From the NCBI RefSeq assembly GCF_019029495.1, contig NZ_JAERQM010000001.1, positions 186,001 to 250,000 of the forward strand: a stretch of 64,000 bases of DNA. Direction: 5' to 3'. A program made the position numbers and the translations under genes. Shown here in pieces: positions 19,085-28,106 of the stretch (positions within the stretch are counted from its first letter, which is position 1; each line of letters starts with the position of its first letter). The notes beneath the pieces are model-generated. The model was not told the DNA's origin, made no database searches, and saw only the letters and a list, made by a program, of their open reading frames with translations. The stretch comes from Falsiroseomonas oleicola (GTDB lineage Bacteria > Pseudomonadota > Alphaproteobacteria > Acetobacterales > Acetobacteraceae).

Positions 19085-20404
19085 TCAGGCGGCCACCGCT
19101 TCCCGGATCAGCGCACCCCGGATCTGGCAGAAATCGGCGAAGGCCTCGACGAAGCCCGCGCATTCCTCCGGCCCCACCATCAGCGACAGGGCCAGCATCC
19201 CGCGCCGCGCGATGTAGTAGCCGCGATCCAGCAGATCGAGGAACAGCAGTTCCTTCAAGGCCTGGTTGCCGCGCGCCGCTTCCTCCGCATCGCGCGGCGG
19301 CGTTGCCATGAAGTGGAAGGCCATCATGCTGCCGCGGCCGGTGACGCAAAGCGGCAGGTCGCCGGCCGCCGCCTGCAGGGCCTCGCGCAGCGCATCGCCG
19401 CGCGCATTGTGGGACACCGCGACCTCCGGCGTGTAGATCTCGGACAAGGCGGCGATGCCGGCGGACATGGTCAGCGTGTTGTTGTTGAAGGTGCCGGCAT
19501 GCGGCACGGCATCCGGGCGGCGCGGGTCGAAGATCGCCATCAGATCGGCGCGGCCGCCAAAGGCGCCGAAGGACATGCCGCCGCCCACATATTTGCCCAG
19601 CGTCGTCATGTCCGGCGTGATGCCGGTGAGTTCCTGCAACCCGCCAGGGGCGAGGCGGCTGGTCATCACCTCGTCGAAGATCAGCACGGCGCCGGTCTCA
19701 TCCGCCAAGGCGCGCAGGCCGCGCAGGAAGGCATCCTCCGCCGCGATGCAGCCGCCGCCGCCCAGCATCGGCTCCAGGATGATCGCGGCCAGGTCGCCGG
19801 CATTGTCCCGCGCCAGGGCGGTGGCTTCCGCTAGGTCGTTATAGCCGGCCAGCACCACCCTGTGCGGCACGTTGATCGGGTTCGCGCCGGGGCCGAAGGT
19901 CATGAGGCCGCCGTGATAGCCACCGCGAAACCCCAGAATGGTCTTGCGACCCGTCGTGATGGTGGCGCAGGCCAGGGCCAGCAGATTCGCCTCGGTGCCC
20001 GAATTGGTGAAGCGCAGTGTCTCCAGCGACGGGAAGCGGTCGCGCACCAAGCGGGCGAAGCGGGCCTCGAAGGGGTTGTGCGCGGTCAGGTTCACGCCGG
20101 TGTCCAGCGCCCGCAGCACGGCGGCGCGGATCGCGGGATGGGAATGGCCGAACAGGCCGGCGGTGAACTCGCCGATCATGCTGACATAGCTGTGCCCATC
20201 CAGGTCGCGCACCCGGCATCCCTCCCCGCTCTCGGCGGTGAAGGGAAAGGGGCCATGGAACAGCACGCTACGGGTATTGCCGCCGGGCATCACCTGCGCG
20301 GCTTCGGCATGGCGCGCGGCGCTGGCGGGGCGGCGGGCGGCGTAGCTCTCCCGCGCCTCGATCAGGGCATCTTCCAGCACGGCGTTGCGGACGGACATGG
20401 GCAC
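19085..20404 (-). CDS. Class-III aminotransferase, glutamate-1-semialdehyde aminomutase-like
   Basis: A 439-residue PLP enzyme. The fold-type I motifs are present: FTNSGTEANLLALACA, FRGGYHGG, VLIFDEVMTSRLAPGGLQ (PLP Asp) and the Schiff-base lysine in TTLGKYVGGGMSFGAFGG, followed by HAGTFNNNTLTM. It belongs to the HemL-like branch, but the operon context (CoA transferase, M24 hydrolase, amino acid ABC transporter) argues for catabolic transamination of an imported amino compound rather than haem synthesis. Start MPMSVRN at 20404; an ATG two codons later (20398) is equally good. Confidence 0.82.
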   Translation of the reverse strand: MPMSVRNAVLEDALIEARESYAARRPASAARHAEAAQVMPGGNTRSVLFHGPFPFTAESGEGCRVRDLDGHSYVSMIGEFTAGLFGHSHPAIRAAVLRALDTGVNLTAHNPFEARFARLVRDRFPSLETLRFTNSGTEANLLALACATITTGRKTILGFRGGYHGGLMTFGPGANPINVPHRVVLAGYNDLAEATALARDNAGDLAAIILEPMLGGGGCIAAEDAFLRGLRALADETGAVLIFDEVMTSRLAPGGLQELTGITPDMTTLGKYVGGGMSFGAFGGRADLMAIFDPRRPDAVPHAGTFNNNTLTMSAGIAALSEIYTPEVAVSHNARGDALREALQAAAGDLPLCVTGRGSMMAFHFMATPPRDAEEAARGNQALKELLFLDLLDRGYYIARRGMLALSLMVGPEECAGFVEAFADFCQIRGALIREAVAA

Positions 20405-20427
20405 TCTCCTGCGCGCGTGCCGAAAGG

Positions 20428-21585
20428 CTATTCCGCCGCGTCGCGGGCCGCCAGACCGGCCCGGATCTCGGCGCCGTGTTCGCCCAGGACCGGCGCCGCC
20501 TTGCGCACATCCGGCGGTGTGTCGGATAGCCGGAAGGGTGTTGCGAGCGTGGCGCGAAGGCCGGCCTCCGCGCCGGGAATGTCGGCGACCACGCCCATCG
20601 CAGCCGCCTGGGGATGCGCCAGCGCCTCGTCATAGGACAGCACCGGCTCGGCCGGGATGCCGGCGGCGGTAAAGGCGGCCAGCCAATGATCGCGTGGCTT
20701 CTGGCGCAGCCGGGGCGCCAGGATCGCCACCAGCGCCTCGTTGTTCGCCACGCGATCGGCATTGGTGGCGAAGCGCTCATCGGCCAGCAGTTCGGGCATC
20801 TCCAGAATGCCGCAGAAGCGCTGCCAGAAATGCGCCTGTGCCGCGCCCACCGTCATCCAGCCATCGGCGGCGGGAAAGGCGCGATAGGGCGAGTTGCCGC
20901 GATGCGCCTGGCCCAGCCGTTCCGGCCGCGTGCCCAGCGCCAGCACATGGGCGGCCTCATACACACCCAGCGACAAGGCGGAGGTGAACAGCGCCGCCTC
21001 CACCCGCTGCCCCTGCCCCGTGGCGTGGCGGGCATTCAGCGCGGCCAGGATGCCGATCGCCGCCTGCATGCCTGCCGTCAGGTCGCTGATGGCGATGGGC
21101 AGGCGGTGCGGCTCGCCCTCCGGCGGCCCATTGCCGGCCATCAGCCCGGCCATGCCCTGGGTCATCAGGTCGAAGCCGCCATGCCCGGCCCAGGGGCCGG
21201 ACTGGCCGAAGCCCGAAATGCTGGCGAGGATCAGGCGGGGATGCGCCGCGTGCAGCGCCTCCCACCCCAGCCCCATGCGCTCCAGCGTGCCGGGCCGGAA
21301 GTTCTCCACCAGCACATCGGCCCGGGCCACCAGCGCCCGCAGCGTCACTGCATCGGCCGGGTTCTTGGCATCCAGCACGATGCTGCGCTTGTTGCGGTTC
21401 CAGACATCGAAGGGCGCGCTGCGACCATCGACGAAGGGCGGCATGCTGCGCGCCTCATCGCCCCCGCCCGGCCGTTCCACCTTGATGACATCGGCGCCGA
21501 GGTCGCCGAGCAGCATGGTGCAATAAGGGCCGGAGAGATGCGTCGAGAGGTCGACGACGGTGATGCCAGCCAGCGCGCCCGCCAT
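20428..21585 (-). CDS. CaiB/BaiF family (class III) CoA transferase
   Basis: A 385-residue family III CoA transferase: VVDLSTHLSGPYCTMLLGDLGADVIKVERPGGGD at the N-terminus, RADVLVENFRPGTLERMGLGW and GGFDLMTQGMAGLM, which contains the expected catalytic Asp. It would activate a carboxylic acid by transferring CoA. The gene begins 4 bp after the M24 hydrolase stop, and the aminotransferase follows after 23 bp, so the three probably serve one catabolic route. Substrate unknown. Confidence 0.87.
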   Translation of the reverse strand: MAGALAGITVVDLSTHLSGPYCTMLLGDLGADVIKVERPGGGDEARSMPPFVDGRSAPFDVWNRNKRSIVLDAKNPADAVTLRALVARADVLVENFRPGTLERMGLGWEALHAAHPRLILASISGFGQSGPWAGHGGFDLMTQGMAGLMAGNGPPEGEPHRLPIAISDLTAGMQAAIGILAALNARHATGQGQRVEAALFTSALSLGVYEAAHVLALGTRPERLGQAHRGNSPYRAFPAADGWMTVGAAQAHFWQRFCGILEMPELLADERFATNADRVANNEALVAILAPRLRQKPRDHWLAAFTAAGIPAEPVLSYDEALAHPQAAAMGVVADIPGAEAGLRATLATPFRLSDTPPDVRKAAPVLGEHGAEIRAGLAARDAAE

Positions 21586-21589
21586 GGCG

Positions 21590-22750
21590 TCAGGCGGCCA
21601 CGATCAGGTCGCGCGGGCAGTCCTTCGTCCAGTGGTGGTTGCCATCCTCCGCCACCAGGAATGTCTCCTCCGTGTGGTGGCGGCAGCCGTCATGATAGTA
21701 GCTGTATTCGACGCAGAGCACCGAATTGGCTTCCACGACCGTGCGGTTCACCGCGTTCATGCGGGGTTGCTCGTGGCTGCCGAGGCCGATCCCATGGCCG
21801 AGGAATTCACGCGGAAACTTTTCGAGATGCTTGCTGATCTGCTTGTAGCCGCGCTCAAAGATCTCGCCGCCCGTCACGCCGGGGCGGATCCAGGCGCAGA
21901 GGTCGAGTTGCACCTCGTTCAGCCATTTCCAGATGTCCTGCTGCCGCTGGCTGGCCTCGCCGATGAAGTAGCTGCGCACGAAGTCGGCGGAATAGCCGAG
22001 CACATTCGCGCCCATGTCCACCTTCACGAAGTCGCCACGCTGCAAGACGTAGTCGCGCGGAAAGGGATCATGCGCGGCGAAGGAATTGGCGCTGCCGGCC
22101 GCGACATTGATGAAGTTCACCGCGGTCGCGCCTTCCTGGAGCATGGTCAGGCAGGCGGTGCGGTGCAGGTCGGTGTCGGTGGCGCCGGGCTTGATGGCGG
22201 CGCGGAAGGCGGCGTGGGCCTTCACGGTGATCTCGGTGGCGCGCTTCAGCCGACGGATTTCCTCCGGCGTCTTGACCATGCGCACCATCTCCATGTCGAA
22301 GGAGATGTCCTCCACCATGTTGCCGGCCAGCAGCCCGTCCAGAACGGTGCGGAAGCCGCTGGTCAGGTTGTCACCCTCCGTGCCGACCTTCATCCCCTTC
22401 ACGCCGCGCTCGGTCAGGATCGCCTTCGCGGCGCCCGCGAAATCGTCGTAGAAATGCGTGTCCACATCGGTGAAGAATTCCGCCATGGCGTAGGCGCGGA
22501 CATCCTCGATCCAGGTCAGCGTCATCGCCAGGTGCAGGTCGACGGCGGCCACCACGAAGGCGGGCTTCTTCGCCGGGTCGCGGAAGTAGAAGACGCAGAA
22601 GGGGCGGTAGCCGAGGTTGCCGCCATTGTGGAAGAACTCGCTGATGTAGCGGGAATTTTCCACGCCCCGGACGATGACGAGGTCGAGCCCCTTGCGGTCC
22701 ATCATCGCGCGCATGCGGGTTTCGTTGAAGATCGTCGGTGTTCTGGACAT
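21590..22750 (-). CDS. M24 family metallopeptidase / creatinase-like hydrolase
   Basis: A 386-residue pita-bread enzyme with an N-terminal creatinase-like domain (to about residue 155). The metal ligands appear in order: KVDMGAN (Asp), YSADFVRSY (Asp), LGHGIGLGSHEQP (His), CVEYSYY (Glu) and HTEETFLV (Glu). M24B members include Xaa-Pro peptidases but also amidases such as creatinase and ectoine hydrolase. Within a transporter/CoA-transferase cluster a small-amide hydrolase is more likely than a peptidase. The start is the ATG at 22750. Confidence 0.84.
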   Translation of the reverse strand: MSRTPTIFNETRMRAMMDRKGLDLVIVRGVENSRYISEFFHNGGNLGYRPFCVFYFRDPAKKPAFVVAAVDLHLAMTLTWIEDVRAYAMAEFFTDVDTHFYDDFAGAAKAILTERGVKGMKVGTEGDNLTSGFRTVLDGLLAGNMVEDISFDMEMVRMVKTPEEIRRLKRATEITVKAHAAFRAAIKPGATDTDLHRTACLTMLQEGATAVNFINVAAGSANSFAAHDPFPRDYVLQRGDFVKVDMGANVLGYSADFVRSYFIGEASQRQQDIWKWLNEVQLDLCAWIRPGVTGGEIFERGYKQISKHLEKFPREFLGHGIGLGSHEQPRMNAVNRTVVEANSVLCVEYSYYHDGCRHHTEETFLVAEDGNHHWTKDCPRDLIVAA

Positions 22751-22821
22751 GGTTTTCCTATCCCTCGCCCTCGGGCGCAGTGACTCTCAGTCGGAGCGCG
22801 GGCCTTTGGCCCGCGTCGCGA

Positions 22822-23778
22822 TCAATCCAGGCGCAGCCCCGTCTGCTGCACCACGCGGCGCCATTTTGGCACCTCCTCCGCCAGGAAGGCGCCGAGCGCC
22901 TCCGGCGTTCCGGGCGCCGGCTCGAAGGCCTGGCGCTTCAGGAAGTCCTGCACCTCCGGCAGGCGGATCACGGCGGTGATCTCGGCATTCAACCGCGCCA
23001 GGACCGGCGCCGGCACGCCGGCGGGCAGCAGGAAGGCCTGCCAGGAATTCACCACCACGCCCGGCACCACCTCCGCCATCGTCGGCACATCCGGCGCGAA
23101 GGGCGACCGCGCCTCGGAGGTCACCGCCAGCGCCCGCACCTTGCCCTCCTGGATGAAGGGCAGCGCCGCCGGCAGGGTCATGATGCCGCCCTGGATATTG
23201 CCGGCCACCGTGTCCTGCACGGCCGGCCCGCCGCCGCGATAGGGCACATGCGTCAGCGGAATGCCGGCATGCACCAGCTGCGCCACCGCCATATGCCCGG
23301 GCGAGGCGGTGCCGGCGGAGCCGATATTCATCGGCGCGCCGCTCTTCGCCAGGGCGACGAACTCGGCGAAAGTCCGCGCCGGCACGGAGGGATGCACCAC
23401 CAGCACCTGCGACAGCGTCGCGATCATGGTCAGCGGCTGGAAGTCGCGCAGTGGGTCGAAAGGCAGGTTGGCGAAAAGGCTGGGGTTCACCGTCAGCGGC
23501 TCGCTGGCGATCAGGATCGTCAGGCCGTCCGGCCGGCTTTTCGCCGCCGCGTCGAAGCCGATATTGCCGCCGCCGCCGCTGCGGTTCTCCACCGGCACCT
23601 GCCAGCCCAGCCTTTCCCCCAGATGCCGCGCCGTCAGCCGCGCCAGGATATCCAGGCTGCCGCCGGGGGCGGAGGGTACGATGATGCGGATGGGACGTCC
23701 GGGAAATTCCTGTGCCCAGGCGGGCGCGGCAAGGCTGCTGAGGGCTGCGGCAAGCGCCGCGCGACGGGTGATGGGCAT
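22822..23778 (-). CDS. Tripartite tricarboxylate transporter (Bug) substrate-binding protein
   Basis: A 318-residue Bug-family periplasmic receptor. The N-terminus MPITRRAALAAALSSLAAP ending AWAQ is a signal peptide with a twin-Arg look. Family hallmarks are FPGRPIRIIVPSAPGGSLDILAR, ENRSGGGGNIGFDAAAKSRPDG, GSAGTASPGH and VPYRGGGPAVQDTVAGNIQGG. Such receptors bind carboxylates or aromatic acids; TctA/TctB membrane partners are not in the window, so it may work with a remote pair or as a sensor. I start at the ATG at 23778. Confidence 0.87.
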   Translation of the reverse strand: MPITRRAALAAALSSLAAPAWAQEFPGRPIRIIVPSAPGGSLDILARLTARHLGERLGWQVPVENRSGGGGNIGFDAAAKSRPDGLTILIASEPLTVNPSLFANLPFDPLRDFQPLTMIATLSQVLVVHPSVPARTFAEFVALAKSGAPMNIGSAGTASPGHMAVAQLVHAGIPLTHVPYRGGGPAVQDTVAGNIQGGIMTLPAALPFIQEGKVRALAVTSEARSPFAPDVPTMAEVVPGVVVNSWQAFLLPAGVPAPVLARLNAEITAVIRLPEVQDFLKRQAFEPAPGTPEALGAFLAEEVPKWRRVVQQTGLRLD

Positions 23779-23800
23779 CAGCCGGCTCCTGGCTCGGGGT

Positions 23801-24130
23801 TCAATCGACGATGAAAAGCTTCGCCCCGATGGCGGTGCGGCTGCGATGAGGCTCCGCATTCTCGGCCACCTGGTAGGAACAACCCTCCCGCATTCTGAAG
23901 ACCCGGCCATCGGCCAGTTCCGTCTCCAACTCCCCTTCCATCACCAGCAGCACATGGCCACGGGAACACCAGTGGTCGGCCATGTAGCCGGGGGAATAGG
24001 TCACCATCCGCACGCGGATATTGCCCACCTCCAGCGTCCGCCACAGCGCATGGCCGGTTTCACCCTCATGCCGGGTCTCCGGCCAGCCGGACCAATCCGC
24101 CACCTGGAAGGGCACGCCCTCGATGATCAT
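23801..24130 (-). CDS. DHCW-motif cupin fold protein
   Basis: A 109-residue single-domain cupin. It contains the ADHWCSRGHVLLVMEGELET segment, the DHxCW-like motif that names this cupin subgroup, and a second beta-strand set (GCSYQVAENAEPHRSRT). The His residues could bind a metal. It is the first gene of the minus-strand cluster, divergent from the LysR regulator by 129 bp, so it is likely the promoter-proximal gene of the LysR-controlled operon. The enzymatic role is unknown. Confidence 0.78.
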   Translation of the reverse strand: MIIEGVPFQVADWSGWPETRHEGETGHALWRTLEVGNIRVRMVTYSPGYMADHWCSRGHVLLVMEGELETELADGRVFRMREGCSYQVAENAEPHRSRTAIGAKLFIVD

Positions 24131-24153
24131 GACTTTGGATCACCCCTTGCAAA

Positions 24154-24211
24154 ATTTTCTGCGTGTCAGTTGCATACCAGACCGTTGACGGCGATGCCGC
24201 AAGCAGAAAAT
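24154..24211. promoter_or_regulatory. Inverted repeat in the divergent LysR/cupin promoter region
   Basis: ATTTTCTGC at 24154-24162 and its exact reverse complement GCAGAAAAT at 24203-24211 lie 40 bp apart in the 129-bp space between the cupin gene and the LysR gene. LysR regulators commonly bind paired sites in such divergent regions, and the AT-rich repeat stands out in this GC-rich DNA. A role as LysR operator is inference. Confidence 0.45.
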
Positions 24212-24259
24212 GTAGCGCACCCTGATGCCGTGGAGGCATCGGAACCGGAGGCCCATGCC

Positions 24260-25156
24260 ATGCTCCCCCCAGGTTTGCGCTGCTTCCTCGCCGTCGCCCA
24301 GGCCGGCTCGATGCGCGAGGCCGCGCAGCGGCTGCGCCTCGCCCAATCCGCCATCAGCCGCCGCATCCAGCAGTTGGAGGAGGAGCTGGGCGTGCAGCTT
24401 CTGGAACGCGGCGCGCGCGGCGTCGGCCTGACCCCGGCCGGCGAGATCCTGCTGCATCATGGGCGGGAGGCGACGCATCTGACGGAGCGGCTGCGCGCCG
24501 ACCTCGACGCGCTGCGCGGGGTGCGGCGCGGCCATGTCGTGCTTCGGCTGGTGGAAAGCTTCGCCGCCAGCGGCCTCGCCGCCGGGCTGGCCGCCTTCCG
24601 CGCCGCCTATCCGGCGGTGACGCTGGATATCGCCGTGGTGGGGTCGGAGGCGATCCTGGCCGCGCTGCACGACCGCACCTGCCATCTCGGCATCGCCTTC
24701 AACCCAAGCGCAGACCCGGAGGTGGAGGTGCTGGCCTCCGCCGCCGAGCCCTTCGCGGTCATGCTGGCGCCGAACCACAAGCTGGCGGATGCACCGAGCC
24801 TGACTCTGGCCGATCTGGCCGGCATGCCGCTGGTCGCGCCGTCGCATCTGGGCAGTTCGCGCGGCCTGTTCGACACCGCCTGCCGCGCCGCCCGGGTGCC
24901 GATCCGGCCCGTATTGGAGACCAATTCGCCACACGTCGCCGCTGCCTTCGTGGCCGATGGCAAGGGGGTGGCGGTGATGGTGCCGCGGGTGCTGGCACTG
25001 CATCTGGAACTCGGCAAGGTCCGCGCGGTGCCATTGGCCGATCCGCTGCTGAATGGCGGGCGAATCGCGCTGCTCGCCCGCCGCGGCCGCCGTCTGCCCG
25101 CGGCGGCGGAGGCGCTGTCGGCCAGCCTGGCGCGGGTGCTGGAACAGGCGCCCTGA
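24260..25156 (+). CDS. LysR family transcriptional regulator
   Basis: A 298-residue LTTR. The N-terminal winged HTH is FLAVAQAGSMREAAQRLRLAQSAISRRIQQLEEELGVQLLER, followed by a linker helix and a periplasmic-binding-like effector domain (about residues 90-298). I choose the ATG at 24260 because GGAGG lies at 24247-24251, 8 bases upstream; an in-frame ATG at 24194 would add 22 residues but has no ribosome site. It is divergent from the cupin-to-ABC cluster and probably controls it in response to a pathway intermediate. Confidence 0.88.
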   Translation: MLPPGLRCFLAVAQAGSMREAAQRLRLAQSAISRRIQQLEEELGVQLLERGARGVGLTPAGEILLHHGREATHLTERLRADLDALRGVRRGHVVLRLVESFAASGLAAGLAAFRAAYPAVTLDIAVVGSEAILAALHDRTCHLGIAFNPSADPEVEVLASAAEPFAVMLAPNHKLADAPSLTLADLAGMPLVAPSHLGSSRGLFDTACRAARVPIRPVLETNSPHVAAAFVADGKGVAVMVPRVLALHLELGKVRAVPLADPLLNGGRIALLARRGRRLPAAAEALSASLARVLEQAP

Positions 25157-25254
25157 ACCGTCGCCCGCCGATTGGGCCTGCAAGCGGTACTGATGGTGGA
25201 CCTTGGCCCGGCCTGCCGCGCTGCCCATCTCCAGGGCGGAGGGCAGCAAAGATC

Positions 25255-25518
25255 ATGGCAAGCGGTTGGGCGCCGGATGGCGCGGTGCAGGATCAGATCG
25301 ACGACACGGTGCGGGACGGCATTCTGCGCGCCCGCGCGCGGATGAATGCCGGCCCGGGCGAGATCCACTGCGTCGAATGCGGTGAGGAGATCCCGGAAGC
25401 CCGCCGCGCCGCGCTTCCGGGCGTGCGCACCTGCGTCGCCTGCCAATCCGCCCGCGACAAGCGCCCCAGCGCCTTCGGCATCAACCGCCGCGGCAGCAAG
25501 GACAGCCAGCTCAAATAA
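25255..25518 (+). CDS. DksA/TraR family C4-type zinc finger protein
   Basis: An 87-residue protein with the single C4 zinc finger CVECGEEIPEARRAALPGVRTCVACQ (Cys-x2-Cys ... Cys-x2-Cys) typical of short YbiI/TraR-type DksA relatives. These can bind the RNA polymerase secondary channel, although short members such as this often lack a proven role. The ATG at 25255 gives a normal length. The last 8 bp overlap the end of the convergent glpD gene. Confidence 0.85.
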   Translation: MASGWAPDGAVQDQIDDTVRDGILRARARMNAGPGEIHCVECGEEIPEARRAALPGVRTCVACQSARDKRPSAFGINRRGSKDSQLK

Positions 25519-26983
25519 CGGCGGCAAGTGCTTCCCGCTGCTCGGGCGTCATGTGCAGGCCGAGGCGGGAGCGGCGCCAGAGGATGTCCTCCGCCGTGCG
25601 GGCCCATTCCTCCCGCATCAGCCAATCCACCTCCCGCTGGGTCAGCCCGGCGCCGTGGTCCTGGCCCAGATCGGCCAGTGAGGCCGCCTCGCCCAGCAGG
25701 TCCGGCACTTCGCTGCCATAGGCACGCACCAGTCGGGCGCGCAGCGGTGCCGGCAGCCAGGGAAAGCGGGCGGCGATCTCCGTCTCGTAGCCGGGCAGGT
25801 CGCGCCCGCCAAAATCGCCGCCCGGCAGCGCAGCCCCCGCCGTCCAGGCCGGCGCCTGCCGTCCCAGCGCATGGGCAAGCTTCTCCACCGCCTCCTCCGC
25901 CAGCCGGCGATAGGTGGTGATCTTGCCGCCATAGATGCTGAGCAGCGGCGCCGCGCTGTCATCCAGTTTCAGCACATAGTCGCGGGTGATGGCGGAGGGG
26001 TCGTCCGATCCGTCGTCGTACAGCGGCCGCACGCCGGAATAGGACCAGACGATCTCGGCCGGCGTCACCGCGCGCCTGAACTGGCGGCTGACGGCGGCAC
26101 AGAGGTATGCGGCCTCCTCCGGCGTGCAATGGGCCGTCGCCGCATCGCCCTCATGCGGCACATCGGTGGTGCCGACCAGCGAGAAGCGCCCCTGATAGGG
26201 GATGACGAAGACCACGCGGCGATCGTCGTTCTGCAGGATATAGGCCTGCTCGCCCTCATACAGCGCCGGCAGAACGATGTGGCTGCCCCGGATCAGGCGC
26301 ACGCTGCCGGCGCGCTTCGCATGGGTCGCATCCTGCGCCGCCATCACCCAGGGGCCGGCGGCATTGACCAACGCCTTGGCGCGCAGCGTCTCCTCCGCCC
26401 CATCCCCGGCGCGCAGCCGCACGGTCCAGCCATCGGCGTCGCGGGCGGCGTCAACGAAAGCGGTGCGGGTGCGGATGGTGGCGCCGCGGCGGGCGGCGTC
26501 CTTGGCGTTCAGCACCACCAGCCGGGAATCCTCCACCCAGCAATCCGAATAGGCGAAGCCATTGGCGATGGCAGGTGACAGCGGCGCGCCGTAGGGATGG
26601 GTCCGAAAGTCCAGCCCCTCCGCCCCCGGCAGGCTGACCCGTCGCGCCAGGTGGTCATAGAGAAAAAGCCCGGCGCGGATCAGCCAGCGCGGCCGCATCT
26701 CGGCCCGGTGCGGCAGCACGAAGCGCATCGGCCAGACGATGTGGGGTGCGATGCGCAGCAGCACCTCGCGCTCGGCCAGCGCCTCCCGCACCAGGCGGAA
26801 CTCGTAATGTTCCAGGTAGCGCAGCCCGCCATGCACGAGCTTGGAGGAGTTGGAGGAGGTGCCGCCGGCCAGGTCGCCCCGCTCCACCAGGCAGGTGGAA
26901 AGGCCACGCCCGGCGGCATCCCGCGCGATGCCCGCGCCATTGATGCCGCCCCCAATCACCAGCAGGTCGAATGCATGTCCCAT
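25511..26983 (-). CDS. glpD: Glycerol-3-phosphate dehydrogenase (FAD, aerobic)
   Basis: A 490-residue membrane-associated flavoenzyme that oxidises sn-glycerol 3-phosphate to dihydroxyacetone phosphate and passes electrons to quinone. The FAD motif is DLLVIGGGINGAGIARDAAGRGL (residues 6-28), followed by GTSSNSSKLVHGGLRYLEHYEF, the GlpD hallmark, and PLLSIYGGKITTYRRLAEEAV in the FAD-contact region. The length is normal. No glpK, glpF or glpR lies nearby, so it is a solitary copy. Convergent with the DksA-type gene. Confidence 0.92.
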   Translation of the reverse strand: MGHAFDLLVIGGGINGAGIARDAAGRGLSTCLVERGDLAGGTSSNSSKLVHGGLRYLEHYEFRLVREALAEREVLLRIAPHIVWPMRFVLPHRAEMRPRWLIRAGLFLYDHLARRVSLPGAEGLDFRTHPYGAPLSPAIANGFAYSDCWVEDSRLVVLNAKDAARRGATIRTRTAFVDAARDADGWTVRLRAGDGAEETLRAKALVNAAGPWVMAAQDATHAKRAGSVRLIRGSHIVLPALYEGEQAYILQNDDRRVVFVIPYQGRFSLVGTTDVPHEGDAATAHCTPEEAAYLCAAVSRQFRRAVTPAEIVWSYSGVRPLYDDGSDDPSAITRDYVLKLDDSAAPLLSIYGGKITTYRRLAEEAVEKLAHALGRQAPAWTAGAALPGGDFGGRDLPGYETEIAARFPWLPAPLRARLVRAYGSEVPDLLGEAASLADLGQDHGAGLTQREVDWLMREEWARTAEDILWRRSRLGLHMTPEQREALAAVI

Positions 26984-27037
26984 CGCGCCCTCATGTGGGG
27001 CCGGGCGATGGCTGGCAAGCCCCGGCGGGTCGCGGCG

Positions 27038-28048
27038 CTACATCTGAAGGTTGGCCATCCGCACCACGGCCTTCCACCGCGCATCATCGCCGCGCATGAC
27101 CTCCGCCAGCTGGGCCGGCGTCTTGAACCAGGGTTGGAGCCCGGCCCGGATCAACTTCTGCTGCAGCTCCGGCTCCGCCAAAGCGGCGGCGCTGTCCGCG
27201 CGCAGGCGTTCCAGCACGGGTGCCGGCGTGCCCGTCGGCGCAAACAGCGCGATCCAGGAGGAATAGTCGTAGCCCGCCACCCCCTGCTCCGCGACGGTCG
27301 GCACCTGCGGGTATTCCGGATGCCGCTCCGGCCCGGCGAAGCCGATGAAGCGGATATTGCCGCTGTCCTTGAAGGGCAGCGCCAGTGTCTGGGCGATGAA
27401 CATCACCTGCACATGCCCGGCCGCCAGGTCGGCCGCCGCCGCGGCCGCGCCGCGATAGCCAACCTCCGTCATCTTCACCCCGGCCATGGCCATGAACATC
27501 TCGGTGGCCAGATGCTGCGGGCTGCCGGTGCCGCCGGAGGCGTAGTTGAGGTCCCGCGTCTTCGCCAAGGCCACCAGCTCCGCCACCGTGGTCGCCGGCA
27601 CGTCCTTATGGACGCCGAGGAAGGTCGGGATATTGGCGATGCCGGCGATCGGCTGGAAATCGGCGAAGGGATCGAAGCCCAGGCGCCGGCGCTGGACATT
27701 CGGCAGGATCGTCAGGATGGAATTGTTCAGCGCCGCCAGGGTGTAGCCATCCGCGGTGGCACGGGCGGCGCGCTCGGCGCCGATCAGCCCGGCCGCGCCG
27801 GTCAGGTTCTCCACCACCATGCGCTGGCCCAGCTTTTCCGACACCCGGTCGGCCATGATGCGCAGCGCGATGTCGGAGGCGGTGCCGGCCTGGAGCGGCA
27901 TGATGATGCTCACCGGTCGGCTCGGCCAGGGTGCCGCCTGGGCCAGGGCCGCCGTTGGGCCGGCGCCCAGCGCTGCGATGCCTGCGAGCAGTTGGCGGCG
28001 CGATGACACGCCGAAGGGAGCGCAGGGCTGGTGGCGCTGCTGGGTCAT
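27038..28048 (-). CDS. Tripartite tricarboxylate transporter (Bug) substrate-binding protein
   Basis: A 336-residue Bug-family receptor and the second in the window. A signal peptide with a twin Arg covers about residues 1-37 (SSRRQLLAGIAALGAGPTAA). Family segments are WPSRPVSIIMPLQAGTASDI, ENLTGAAGLIGAERAARATA, ASGGTGSPQHLATEMFMA and VGYRGAAAAAADLAAGHVQ. The ATG at 28048 is used; upstream in-frame codons extend the frame without support. It is divergent from the DctP-type gene, and the shared 112-bp interval holds tandem repeats. The ligand is probably a carboxylate. Confidence 0.87.
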   Translation of the reverse strand: MTQQRHQPCAPFGVSSRRQLLAGIAALGAGPTAALAQAAPWPSRPVSIIMPLQAGTASDIALRIMADRVSEKLGQRMVVENLTGAAGLIGAERAARATADGYTLAALNNSILTILPNVQRRRLGFDPFADFQPIAGIANIPTFLGVHKDVPATTVAELVALAKTRDLNYASGGTGSPQHLATEMFMAMAGVKMTEVGYRGAAAAAADLAAGHVQVMFIAQTLALPFKDSGNIRFIGFAGPERHPEYPQVPTVAEQGVAGYDYSSWIALFAPTGTPAPVLERLRADSAAALAEPELQQKLIRAGLQPWFKTPAQLAEVMRGDDARWKAVVRMANLQM

Positions 28049-28106
28049 TCTTGGTTCCTCCGCCAGGCTAAAAGGGGGTCCGGCGGCGCCATGTGGACAT
28101 TGGGCG

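Noticed and set aside
16491-19217. Long plus-strand open frame across the deacetylase and ABC genes
   Set aside because: It crosses four real minus-strand genes and their stops and encodes His/Arg/Gln-rich low-complexity sequence, a typical high-GC shadow.
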